A stretch of DNA of 16,750 bases from Gammaproteobacteria bacterium (lineage in GTDB: Bacteria > Pseudomonadota > Gammaproteobacteria > Chromatiales > Chromatiaceae). The notes under the pieces are model-generated. The model was not told the origin of the DNA, searched no databases, and saw nothing but the letters and a program-made list of their open reading frames with translations. The first letter of the stretch is position 1, and each line of letters begins with the position of its first letter. The stretch is from contig JAGVUH010000029.1 in the NCBI GenBank assembly GCA_019136395.1, forward strand, positions 1-16,750. The letters run 5' to 3'. Below, piece after piece: positions 7,917 through 16,246 of this stretch. A program made the translations under genes and the position numbers.

Positions 7917-9115
7917 GCTGCCTCCCTGGTGATGACCGCCGCGACCACACCGGGCTGCACCTGGAACGACAACCGTGCACCAAAGTGCTTCCTGGCAATG
8001 GCGATCCCCGCACCAAAGCGCTGTACATACCCCAGTGCCCGCAGCGCCTCCGCCAGATTAGGATTACGGTAGTCCGTGATACCGGGTTGGCCGAAGTTCT
8101 CCACCGTCACGCTGCCAAACGGCCCACCGGGGTTGTGGATTTCGATACGGTCATCGAACCAGTACACCCGCACCGGCGCATTCGTCGCCTCGTAAGTGCG
8201 GTGCATGTATGCATTGCGCGCCAGTTGTCGCAACGCTTCCAGGGCATAATCCTCGTCGACCCATTCCCTGGCGACACCAGCAAAATCCACCCGGCGGCGG
8301 TTATGGGCTTCGAGTTTTTCCTCCAGCCGGCGGATCTGATCGGCCACCGTGCCGTGGATAACCTCTTCATCCTGAACCGGTTCGGTGAGGTCAGTGCCGG
8401 CGATGCGCAGGAACTGGGTATAGGCCCCGCCGATCCAGTCGGAGGGTGATGTGCCGCAGACCAACAAGCCCAGCACGGTAGGTACTGTTTCGGTTTCGGC
8501 GACGACTAGCTTGGTCGCGGCGAGCTGTTGCTTGAAACTGCGATCATTGGCCAACAGCACGTCACGCGCCACCAAAGAGGGCAGATATTCCTGCTCGAAG
8601 CGCAGCCGGTCGATGTCCTCCAGCGCGGCACCGACGACCGGCTGCACATCGAAGGGTCGATCACGATAACGCCGTCGCTCGTTGAGGATGCGCTCGTCCT
8701 GAGCGCTGGCCAATCCCCGTCGCGGTCCCCACCGCACATGGATACGGCCCCGGTAGCGCACGGGGGGCGTATCGCAGGGCCATACGGTAATCACGGCGAA
8801 ATCGGTGCCCTTGAGATGGCGTTTCTCAACCAGCAAGGTCGGCGGGGGTGCGATGTTGCCGTCGGTCTTGATGTCGGCCAACTGCCGCAACAGCTCGTCC
8901 GTCACCGCGAAATCAGCGGCGGCGGTACCATCATCTTTGGCGCCGATGAATACGGCCCCCGGTTTGCCATGCCCGGCGAGGTCATTGGCGAAGGCGCACA
9001 CCGCTTCACGCACCGTTTCCGGCGCTGAGCCCTTGAAGGACTGCTTGCGCTCGACCCGGTCCGATTCCAGATCATCCAGCAAGGCCCCCAGCTCGGCATT
9101 GGTGAATGCGGTCAT
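7913..9115 (-). CDS. AlbA_2 (Schlafen-like) domain plus GHKL-type ATPase domain protein
   Basis: The 400-residue protein has two recognisable parts. Residues about 14-140 match the Schlafen AlbA_2 domain: ESDRVERKQSF (17-27), AVCAFANDLAGHGKPGAVFIG (39-58), the IAPPPT stretch (88-93) and VRWGPRRGLAS (127-137). Residues about 285-400 match the HATPase_c_4 (GHKL) domain: NAYMHRTYE (301-309), DRIEIHNPGG (322-331) and RNPNLAEALRALGY near 350-363. This architecture is usual in COG2865-type proteins, but the winged-helix often found after the ATPase domain is absent: the protein ends soon after it. AlbA_2 domains bind nucleic acid and some Schlafen relatives are RNases, so regulator and toxic effector are both possible. 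The start has GAGGAG 8 bases upstream, inside the end of the methyltransferase gene, with a four-base ATGA overlap. Confidence 0.88.
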   Translation of the reverse strand: MTAFTNAELGALLDDLESDRVERKQSFKGSAPETVREAVCAFANDLAGHGKPGAVFIGAKDDGTAAADFAVTDELLRQLADIKTDGNIAPPPTLLVEKRHLKGTDFAVITVWPCDTPPVRYRGRIHVRWGPRRGLASAQDERILNERRRYRDRPFDVQPVVGAALEDIDRLRFEQEYLPSLVARDVLLANDRSFKQQLAATKLVVAETETVPTVLGLLVCGTSPSDWIGGAYTQFLRIAGTDLTEPVQDEEVIHGTVADQIRRLEEKLEAHNRRRVDFAGVAREWVDEDYALEALRQLARNAYMHRTYEATNAPVRVYWFDDRIEIHNPGGPFGSVTVENFGQPGITDYRNPNLAEALRALGYVQRFGAGIAIARKHFGARLSFQVQPGVVAAVITREAA

Positions 9116-12100
9116 TGCTCGTACTCCTCGAACAGCGAGCCCTGCGTTGGCTTGACCGCCTGGCTGGCCGCCCAGGCGTTATGGATCGACACGGCGCGGG
9201 AGGCGGCGTTGCGCGTGGCCTGATCCGGTCCGTTACGATGCAGCCATTCCAGCAGGGGCTTGAGGGCGACGTGTGGCTTGAAGTGCTCGTTCTTCAAGGT
9301 GTCGGAGGCATTGATGCCGCTGCCGTCGAAGCAGGCGCCGACGAGCACAAGGGCCTGATCCAGGTCGGACGTCAGGCGGCGGCGGTGCTTGCCCGCCCAG
9401 TCGCGGGCGAAGTCCAGCGGGGCCGTGCGCGTGAACACCTTATTCCTTTCGGCGCACCAGCCGCGCTGCACGAAGTCATCCGGGGTGGTGATGGAGCCGC
9501 GCAGAAACTTTTGCAGTTGGTCCCGCTTGAGCTCGCTGGCGGTGCCAAAGGTGCGCAGGAACTGGCTGGTGATCGGTTCGGCGTTGACCGGCGGCGGCTC
9601 CTTGCCCTTGTCGGCGTGCTCGTCGATAAGCTGGTTGATACCGACCAGGGCGTCCCTGACCGAGATTGTCCGCCCCTCGTCCACATAGACCTTGCCGTAG
9701 TGGCGGGAGAAATATTCCAGGGCCTTGCCGCGCCGGATCACCTGAAGGTCCGCGGCGGGCAGACCCTCCTTGGCATGGTTCTCCAGCATAGCCTGCAAAT
9801 GGCGCACGTCGGCCATCACCTCACGGCGCATCCGGCCCCAGCTCACCGGCTTGGGTTCCTCGGTGCGCTTGCGGCAGACGTGGATGATGTCGTACTCGAT
9901 GGTCTTGGAACCGAACTCACCCTCGCCCTTGGTTTCGTCGGAGCGGATGGGGTAGGTCGCTTCCAGGTAGAAACCCGCGTCGAACAGTGATTCCAGCACC
10001 GCCACCCAGGGCTCATCCTCACTGTGGTGGAAGGTGAAGGCGAGGATGCCACCGGGCTTGAGGATGCGATGGGCCTCGCGCCAGCACTGGGTGAGCAGGC
10101 GCTGGTAGAAACCGTCCGGGTCTTCCGGCTCACGAGCCCTGTTGGCAACAGCCTCCAGCGATTTGGGTGTGTACTCGGCAGTGAAGTAGTCCGGGTACTT
10201 GCCCTTGAGTGCAAGGCGCAGCCAGACATAGAAGAAATCGGACAGCTCCGAGTAATGCAGGAGGCCCCCGAAGGGCGGATCGGTAATGACCAGATCGAGG
10301 CTGCCGGTGTCACACTGGGCGAGGTCAGTCGATGACCCTTGATGCACCGCAACATCCAACACCGGGTCACCCGGCATGACCTTTTCGCTCTTGCCAGTCA
10401 ACTGGCCTGCCAGGGTGGGATCACGCCGCTTCAGACCCTCGATGCTGACTGCCTCCCAGGGTTGCATGGCCCACTCGCGACCTTGCACGATACCTTCAAC
10501 GCATGCCGTCCAGTTCCCGCGTCCTAAGAGCGGAAATACGCAGTTCTCAATGACCGTTGATTTCGGATGAAAGTTGTTGTTCGAGAACATCGGCTCAGGT
10601 GTGTCTCGCTGAGGATTCCAGAAGCTGAACAAGCACTGATTTCGAAGGTATTGCTGGAATGCGCCAAGCACATACTCGCGGACGGCCCAGTCGTAGCTCC
10701 CGGCATTGATGATGGCCTTGAGCAGTTGAGCGTGCACCAGCAGCTGGCGGGGGTTGAACATCTCAGACCAATTCAAGTAGCCGTGTCTAGGAAGCGGTTG
10801 CCGCTGGTGAGTCATGTGGCCAAAAGGAATAGCGCTACGAGGCCAGTAGTCTTTCAGGTCAGTTTCTTTGCGAGTTTCCCATTCCGCAAAGGCCACGTCA
10901 TATTGTCGAGCGTGCGCCACATCACAGGCGGCAAAGAAACGCCCGTTGTAGGGCTTCCCCGCTGCATCTCGTTTAGGTGCATAGCCCTGCACCGCGTAGA
11001 TGCTTGACGGTGCGGTCTTATGTGTAGCTTCGATTGCGCTAACAAGTGGTTGCACCGTGCCGCAAGCCGCACAGGTGAAATTTGCAGGCTTCGGCACCGT
11101 GCCGTGTTCCGGCGCGAAGGTGATGTCCGTTTCAGGACAGGTCACCTCATCCGGCAATGCACCGCGCACTTCCAGCAGGAGAATCTTACTAGCGCGCTCC
11201 TGATTCCAGCGCGTGGTCGCGGCCACCTCGTCCTGTGCCGAGCCACCATAGAACTGGCCACTCGCGTCCTGCTTGGGCGAACCCGCCAGCCACTGCGGAT
11301 GCACCAGCAGACTCAATTCGACCTTCTTGTTCTTGCCCTTACCCAGCTTGATCTGCCCGCGCGGTCCCTCCAGGACCAGACCATCCTTGACCCGGATCTG
11401 GGCGGGGATGGCTTCTTTGCAATGCGGGCAGACCACGCCCTTGTGGTGGTCCAGAATGGCGAAGGGGTACTCGGTCGGCGCGACATGGAGCGGTACGTCC
11501 GGAGCCATCCGCGCCTCGTCCTCCTCAATATGAAACTCGCCACCGCACTGACCACAGGTGTGCTCCCAATGCTTGACGGTGAGCGTCTTCACCGCCATCA
11601 ACGGGCTGGTCATGATCGGTGTGCGGTGGCCACAGCCCGTCACCTGACAGGGACCGTGCTTGGCCCAAAAGGTGTAGATGATCTCCGGGCCTGCGTAGCG
11701 GTAGTCCTGGCGCTGGTCACGGGGGATGGTCAGCGGGTCGAAGTCGGTGGGCATCGCCAGGTTGCTGGGTAGGTGCGTCCAGATGCCTTTCTCGCCATGC
11801 GGACCGTCGCAGTAGTAGTAGGGCATGATCTGAGGCTTGACCTCCGCCTCGATGTCGGCGAGCAGGCGCTTCACCTCTTCCAGGTCCACGTCCGCCAGTT
11901 CTTGCTTGACCACGAACCAGGCGACCGGATTCAGGTCGTTGCCGATCATCTGCATGCCGAGGCGGGAACCCTCGACCAGGGTAGTGCCACCCCCCATGAA
12001 GATGTCCGCCACCTTCAGGTGCTTGAAGGCGCCTTTCTTCTGATGGTTGGCGTAGTAGTGGTCCCAGACCAGCCTGGCCGCGTGAGAGGGGTCCTCCGGT

Positions 12101-12363
12101 GCCTTGGTGGCCGCCGCGATCAGCATGGAACGGAACACGCTGGAGCGGCGCCGCGCCCACCACTTGGACATCTGATAAATGGGCTTGCCGGCGTTGCCCT
12201 CGATGATCGCGACCTGATTGACCGGCAAAATCGGGAAGTCCACCTCCAGGCAGGTCTTGGGGCGGTGCGGGTCGTTGAAATCCACGGTTTCGAGGGCGAC
12301 CGCCCTGCCCGCGCCGACGGCTCTGGCGACTTCCTGAGCGAGAAGTTCTTTCTTGGTTGCCAT
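9112..12363 (-). CDS. DUF1156 Zn-ribbon adenine-specific DNA methyltransferase (PglXI-like)
   Basis: This 1083-residue protein is a predicted N6-adenine DNA methyltransferase. The DUF1156 region opens it (about 38-85, CLEVDFPILPVNQ and KWWARRRSSVFRSM). The SAM-binding motif I is DIFMGGGTT (120-128), followed by GNDLNP (141-146). The catalytic motif IV is TDPPF (694-698), with ILKPGG (767-772) after it. About 550 residues lie between motifs I and IV. This insert carries Cys pairs at 239/244, 270/273, 312/315 and 431/434, fitting zinc ribbons, and probably holds target recognition. The gene starts 12 bases after the PglZ-like gene, with AAGGAA overlapping that gene's stop. COG1743-type enzymes of this kind serve as the methylase of BREX type 3 (PglXI) as I recall; here it would mark self DNA. 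No endonuclease domain is visible in it. The target sequence cannot be read from the protein. Confidence 0.93.
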   Translation of the reverse strand: MATKKELLAQEVARAVGAGRAVALETVDFNDPHRPKTCLEVDFPILPVNQVAIIEGNAGKPIYQMSKWWARRRSSVFRSMLIAAATKAPEDPSHAARLVWDHYYANHQKKGAFKHLKVADIFMGGGTTLVEGSRLGMQMIGNDLNPVAWFVVKQELADVDLEEVKRLLADIEAEVKPQIMPYYYCDGPHGEKGIWTHLPSNLAMPTDFDPLTIPRDQRQDYRYAGPEIIYTFWAKHGPCQVTGCGHRTPIMTSPLMAVKTLTVKHWEHTCGQCGGEFHIEEDEARMAPDVPLHVAPTEYPFAILDHHKGVVCPHCKEAIPAQIRVKDGLVLEGPRGQIKLGKGKNKKVELSLLVHPQWLAGSPKQDASGQFYGGSAQDEVAATTRWNQERASKILLLEVRGALPDEVTCPETDITFAPEHGTVPKPANFTCAACGTVQPLVSAIEATHKTAPSSIYAVQGYAPKRDAAGKPYNGRFFAACDVAHARQYDVAFAEWETRKETDLKDYWPRSAIPFGHMTHQRQPLPRHGYLNWSEMFNPRQLLVHAQLLKAIINAGSYDWAVREYVLGAFQQYLRNQCLFSFWNPQRDTPEPMFSNNNFHPKSTVIENCVFPLLGRGNWTACVEGIVQGREWAMQPWEAVSIEGLKRRDPTLAGQLTGKSEKVMPGDPVLDVAVHQGSSTDLAQCDTGSLDLVITDPPFGGLLHYSELSDFFYVWLRLALKGKYPDYFTAEYTPKSLEAVANRAREPEDPDGFYQRLLTQCWREAHRILKPGGILAFTFHHSEDEPWVAVLESLFDAGFYLEATYPIRSDETKGEGEFGSKTIEYDIIHVCRKRTEEPKPVSWGRMRREVMADVRHLQAMLENHAKEGLPAADLQVIRRGKALEYFSRHYGKVYVDEGRTISVRDALVGINQLIDEHADKGKEPPPVNAEPITSQFLRTFGTASELKRDQLQKFLRGSITTPDDFVQRGWCAERNKVFTRTAPLDFARDWAGKHRRRLTSDLDQALVLVGACFDGSGINASDTLKNEHFKPHVALKPLLEWLHRNGPDQATRNAASRAVSIHNAWAASQAVKPTQGSLFEEYEQ

Positions 12364-12375
12364 GCTGGCCGTTCC

Positions 12376-13401
12376 TTATTTCGTTAGCTCGACAAAGGGT
12401 GACAGCACCTCAAGCAGGGAGAGGCCGCCGTGCGTCAGGGTCGGGTAGCCGCCCTGGCTGCGCCATTTCCAGCGACCCAGGGCCATAAGATGGGCGCCAT
12501 GCGGGCTGTCGATGTGAAGCGCGACGGGCGGAACAAAGGGACCGCAATCCGCTGCTGTCAGGCCCACGCCTGATGTGCTCCGTCCGCTAGAGAAGGTCTT
12601 CTTGAGGAACTGCCCCACCTCGCCATCCGCGTCGGGGAAGTAGCCGGAGGCGGCATAACCGTGGTCGGAGGTTATGACCAGGCGGCGCCCGGTGGCCAGA
12701 CGCTCGACGAAGGCCCAGAAATCATCGCTGCTGAGTTGTTCGGCCGCGTCGCGGGCCAGGAGGTCGAGACCTTGGCCCGCCCCCGCGCCGTCATGAACCT
12801 TGCTGTCGGGCCAGTGATGCCAGAACACCCAGTTAGGCGTGCCGTCGATCAGGGCCTCGCAGTCCTTCCATGGCAGATCGACGGATTCCGTGCGCGCGGG
12901 TTGGAGTTTGTGGGCGAGGCCGCCCCCGTTGTTCTGGAGCTGCCCGCGGCTGCCAAAACCCAGTGCCCGCGCGAACTCATTGGTTTCGCCCGGCAGCTCC
13001 GACGCGTTGGCGCTGAACTCGTGCAGCGTGAAGCCCCGCGCCTGGGCGCCTTGCAGTAGCCAGGGAAACTCGCGCAGCGACAGGCCGTCCAGGATCAGGA
13101 CGGCCCGGGCGCCATTTGCCCCATAGCGGGGTTCGCTCCACCAGCGCAGGAGACGATCGGACGTGCGCTCGACGCCGCTGATGTCCGGTTGGCCAAAGGA
13201 CTGCCACAAGTCCCAGCCGCTGGCGGACAGGAAGAGATCAAGCAAGCCGATCTCGCGGTCGCGTTTGATGACTTCGCTAGGCGCGTTGGCCGTGGTCAGG
13301 GGTTTGGTGGCAATCTCGAGGGCATTGCGGATGATGAGGCCCCAGGCGTCCGCGGCGGAGCCCTTGGTCAGGATCTGGAGGAGGTCGGCGTCGAGTGCCA
13401 T
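12376..13401 (-). CDS. Compact PglZ-like alkaline-phosphatase-superfamily protein
   Basis: The 341-residue product shows the spaced metal-site motifs of PglZ proteins: VLILDGLSLREFPWLL with Asp105, VITSDHGY with Asp246-His247, and LTHGGLSLLEVLSPFV with His324. HHWPDSKVHDG (195-205) sits between them. PglZ is the hallmark of Pgl and BREX systems and is predicted to be a metal-dependent phosphatase or nuclease-like hydrolase. Most PglZ proteins are much longer (about 650-900 residues), so this one is close to a bare catalytic domain with a roughly 90-residue helical N-terminus. Its ATG overlaps the DUF499 gene's stop by one base (TGATG), with a strong AGGAGG at 13409-13414. The superfamily call rests on motif spacing; placing it in PglZ rather than another phosphatase family is supported by the neighbours. 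Confidence 0.85.
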   Translation of the reverse strand: MALDADLLQILTKGSAADAWGLIIRNALEIATKPLTTANAPSEVIKRDREIGLLDLFLSASGWDLWQSFGQPDISGVERTSDRLLRWWSEPRYGANGARAVLILDGLSLREFPWLLQGAQARGFTLHEFSANASELPGETNEFARALGFGSRGQLQNNGGGLAHKLQPARTESVDLPWKDCEALIDGTPNWVFWHHWPDSKVHDGAGAGQGLDLLARDAAEQLSSDDFWAFVERLATGRRLVITSDHGYAASGYFPDADGEVGQFLKKTFSSGRSTSGVGLTAADCGPFVPPVALHIDSPHGAHLMALGRWKWRSQGGYPTLTHGGLSLLEVLSPFVELTK

Positions 13402-16130
13402 CAGGTGTCCTCCTTCTCCAGGCTCAGCTCGAAGGTCATGCCATCAGGAAGCTTTTTGAGCAGTTCCTTGAGCTGCGCGCCCGTAGCGGACGACACCTTG
13501 ATCGAGATTTCAGCGACTTGCGTGGCGGGACCAATGCCCCAGCCTTCGAGTTTGCCGATCAGGTTGAGCGGCGACGTCGGCGGATTGGTCAGCGGGATGC
13601 GCGGCTTGGAACCTGTTCCCGGCGTGTCGTCTCCAAAAATCCCGCCGGGGGGCGGTGTAGCGTCTCCGACTGGCACCTCATCCCAGGGCATGGGGGGGAA
13701 TGGGGGCGTGGCGCCGCCACCGGACAGGCCACCAGCGGATGGGAAGACTGGTGGCGTGGCACCGCCCGTGGTCGGCACGGCCGACGGCGCCATCAGGAAG
13801 ATCTCGTCAAGCTGACGGCCCGTGAAGGAGAGTTTGGGGCGCATGCGTTTCCAGGCGGCATCCTCGTCCTCGCCGGCGTGGGTCTGCAAGTACTCAAGCC
13901 CGCGCAGGTTGATGGCGATCCTGCCGCGAGCGCACAGGCGCAGGATGCGCTCCTTCATCGCCGTTTCACCCAGCCACGGGATGCAGTCTTGACCCGCCGG
14001 GCGGGGCTCTTGGAGCTCGCGCAGCAGCTTGCCCACGGCCGCGTTGCCGGCGGCGGCTTCGAGCACGAGATCCTCAAAATCCTCGGGCACGAAGAGATCG
14101 TTGGTCAGCGCTTCCTCGATGCCCTCGGGAATCTGCGCCCCTTGCTTCTTCAGGCTCTCGACGCTGAACAGGGACTGATGCGGATTCTGGTGGTCATAGC
14201 GGTGCAACACGGCGAAACGGTCAAACCGCTTCTTGAGGTTGTCTCGCAAGGTCCCCTCGAACTCCTTGTGGAGCTGCTTGTATTCCGGGCTCTGTCCGCT
14301 CCATTCCTGCGCCTTCATTTCCGCCCGGGCCAGGATGAGGAGGTCACGGTCCAGAAAGGCGTTGGTGGAGCCGGATCGGGGCAGCAGGAAGCGAATGGTG
14401 TTGCGGCGTTTCTGCAGATGATCCTTGAGCCAGCCACCCAGCGTCTGGTCGAGCTTTTCTGGCTCTTCGGGTAGCACCAGGATGGGTAGCCGTTCATCCC
14501 AGCGGTCAGGTTGCTCGGCCTCATCGAGCTTCGACCAGGGGTCCGTCCGCCAAGCCTTCGGCAGCGCGATCACCCGAAAAGACTTGGCCACCATGTCGAT
14601 GCCGCCGATGACATACCGCACCTGCTTGGCAAGCTGCGCCTGATCGGAACCATCGGTGAACAGCTTGTCGTTCCGCGCGCAGGCCATCAGCTTGGCGCGC
14701 GGGTTCTCCTCCTCCCGGAAGACCAGCCTGGCGCCATCCTGGTGGATGTTGAAGCTGTTCTCGACGATGGTTGCCAGCTCGACTTGGAAGGCGTTGTCAT
14801 CGACGGCTTGGCCGCGAGTGATGTCAACCTGCAGCGTGGCTGGTTCCGCCCCGGCGAGATTGCCAACGGCAATGGAGCGCAACCACAGGGCGCCAACGAC
14901 CTCTTGCATGTGAGGGGCTATGCTGGTGTGGTTGGCCACCGCATGGGTGACCGAGAGGATGTTTTGCTGTGCCTTGGCGCGCAGCGTGCGGTGATGTTCG
15001 TTGGAGACGGAGTCGAGCAAGGCGCCGATGCCAGAGCCGTCGTCGTCCAGTCGGAAATCCGCGGCCGTGAGCAGCGGCGACATCTCTCCTCGACTCTTAT
15101 AGAGGTTGGCCAGGATCCGGATGAGGTCGCGTGTTTCCTGGGCATCGGTGGCGATCAGCACCTGCTCTTCTAGGAGGCGAAGCAGATGGGGGGCGAATGG
15201 CCATGAGACCATGAATTCGCGGCGACGCTTATCATGATCCGCGGCGGGGATACCCATCAGGCGCAGGTATTCGGCGACATGCGTCTCGATCAATTCCCCT
15301 ATCTGTTTCTTGGTGATTTGCAGCCGGTTCAAGAATAATCGGTGCAAGAGCATCCGCCGCCGATCCTGCTGAACCCGTTCAGGGTCACCACCAGCCATGA
15401 AGTCGATCGAGATGGGATTGACGCGATGGACCTGTTGGTAGGCATCACTGCCGCCATTGCGCACGGAAATCACCAGGACGAGCAGATCAGGCCGTTCTTT
15501 CGCGATCTCGGAGAGAATCTGGATGAAGTTGAACGCCCAATTCTTCCAGGGGTACTGCTTGCTGTTGGTAAGGCCGTCGTACCAGGTCTGGAACTCGTCC
15601 AGCAGCAGCATCGTCGGCTTGTTCTCCAACAGCTCGACGATGAGCTTGTCGGACGGGATATCGGTCTTGGACGACCCCATGCCGACCCACTTGCCTTTGA
15701 TGAAGGTGCCGTGGGGATGACGTTCAAACAGCAGATCCCAGAGGAACTTGTAACGCTGGCGATGGAGGCTTTCGCCAATCACGAGCATCCCATCACGCAG
15801 GGGCATCTTGCCGAGGTTGCCATCGCCCAGCGTGGTTGCCCAGGAGTTCAGCCAGGCGCTAGTCGATACCGGATCGTTAACGGCATGGTAGAGCGCGGCC
15901 ATCAAATGCGACTTACCGAGGCCTCGCACCCCAATGACGACCACTGGGCGCCCCTGGTTGGGGCCGACGGCCTCGATGCCCTTCAGCAGGTCATGGGTCG
16001 GATAGGTGATCTCCAGGAACTGCTTGGCTGCGATCTGAGTCGCGCCCGTATTCGAGTCATTGGAAAGCTCAATGGCCGTCCCTTTGAGGCGCTTGCCCCG
16101 GAATTCTTCTCGTAGCGTCAATCCAAGCAT
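13401..16130 (-). CDS. DUF499-family AAA+ ATPase (BrxC/PglY-like)
   Basis: This 909-residue P-loop ATPase heads the operon. Walker A is GVRGLGKSH (67-75) and Walker B is TMLLLDEFQTW (173-183), with a sensor-like LLVLVISVRNGG following near residue 215. The start, MLGLTLREEF followed by an AAKQFLEITYPT stretch, and the DEFQTWYDGL motif are characteristic of DUF499 (COG1483-type) proteins. A flexible Pro/Gly linker (about 782-841) joins the body to a small C-terminal domain (about 857-909). BrxC/PglY of BREX and Pgl systems belong to this family as I recall, and DUF499 and DUF1156 genes recur together as an anti-phage pair. The ATG has AGGGGGAG six bases upstream, and no gene lies within 320 bases 5', so it is the operon's first gene. 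It probably forms the scaffold or motor of the complex. Confidence 0.9.
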   Translation of the reverse strand: MLGLTLREEFRGKRLKGTAIELSNDSNTGATQIAAKQFLEITYPTHDLLKGIEAVGPNQGRPVVVIGVRGLGKSHLMAALYHAVNDPVSTSAWLNSWATTLGDGNLGKMPLRDGMLVIGESLHRQRYKFLWDLLFERHPHGTFIKGKWVGMGSSKTDIPSDKLIVELLENKPTMLLLDEFQTWYDGLTNSKQYPWKNWAFNFIQILSEIAKERPDLLVLVISVRNGGSDAYQQVHRVNPISIDFMAGGDPERVQQDRRRMLLHRLFLNRLQITKKQIGELIETHVAEYLRLMGIPAADHDKRRREFMVSWPFAPHLLRLLEEQVLIATDAQETRDLIRILANLYKSRGEMSPLLTAADFRLDDDGSGIGALLDSVSNEHHRTLRAKAQQNILSVTHAVANHTSIAPHMQEVVGALWLRSIAVGNLAGAEPATLQVDITRGQAVDDNAFQVELATIVENSFNIHQDGARLVFREEENPRAKLMACARNDKLFTDGSDQAQLAKQVRYVIGGIDMVAKSFRVIALPKAWRTDPWSKLDEAEQPDRWDERLPILVLPEEPEKLDQTLGGWLKDHLQKRRNTIRFLLPRSGSTNAFLDRDLLILARAEMKAQEWSGQSPEYKQLHKEFEGTLRDNLKKRFDRFAVLHRYDHQNPHQSLFSVESLKKQGAQIPEGIEEALTNDLFVPEDFEDLVLEAAAGNAAVGKLLRELQEPRPAGQDCIPWLGETAMKERILRLCARGRIAINLRGLEYLQTHAGEDEDAAWKRMRPKLSFTGRQLDEIFLMAPSAVPTTGGATPPVFPSAGGLSGGGATPPFPPMPWDEVPVGDATPPPGGIFGDDTPGTGSKPRIPLTNPPTSPLNLIGKLEGWGIGPATQVAEISIKVSSATGAQLKELLKKLPDGMTFELSLEKEDT
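13608..13787 (-). repeat. Pro/Gly linker with three GATPP units in the DUF499 protein
   Basis: This segment encodes a disordered linker with GGATPPV, GGATPPF and GDATPPP units. Two of the units retain DNA-level similarity: GGCGTGGCGCCGCC at 13705-13718 and GGCGTGGCACCGCC at 13753-13766 on the plus strand, one mismatch in 14. It separates the ATPase body from a small C-terminal domain and likely grew by tandem duplication. Confidence 0.55.
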
Positions 16131-16210
16131 TACTTTCTCCCCCTAGCGTGCGATTGGCCCCACGGCCGCGTCATCCCCACTCCCCTCGGTGTCGCGCCCT
16201 CCATCACAGG

Positions 16211-16227
16211 GGTTTAGAGCCTAAACC
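16211..16227. promoter_or_regulatory. Perfect 7-bp inverted repeat, candidate operator
   Basis: GGTTTAG-AGC-CTAAACC is a perfect 7-bp palindromic pair with a 3-base centre, about 80 bases before the DUF499 start codon. It overlaps the proposed -10 element, where a repressor would block transcription. It is AT-richer than its surroundings and lacks a trailing T-run, so an operator is likelier than a terminator. No regulator gene is present in the operon or next to it. Confidence 0.45.
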
Positions 16228-16246
16228 AGTCCAAATGAGAGCGCAA
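16218..16246 (-). promoter_or_regulatory. Weak sigma70-like promoter candidate for the operon
   Basis: On the minus strand TTGCGC (16246-16241), a 17-base spacer and TAGGCT (16223-16218) form a low-scoring sigma70-like pair, with an A7 tract about 11 bases upstream of the -35 that could act as an UP element. Both hexamers match consensus at only three positions. Its overlap with the inverted repeat is the main reason to list it. Confidence 0.25.

Noticed and set aside
3631..16130. A classical restriction-modification or DISARM locus.
   Set aside because: No endonuclease motif, no DrmA/DrmB/DrmC-like gene and no Type I HsdS-like protein is visible; the PglZ-like and DUF499 proteins point to BREX/Pgl instead.
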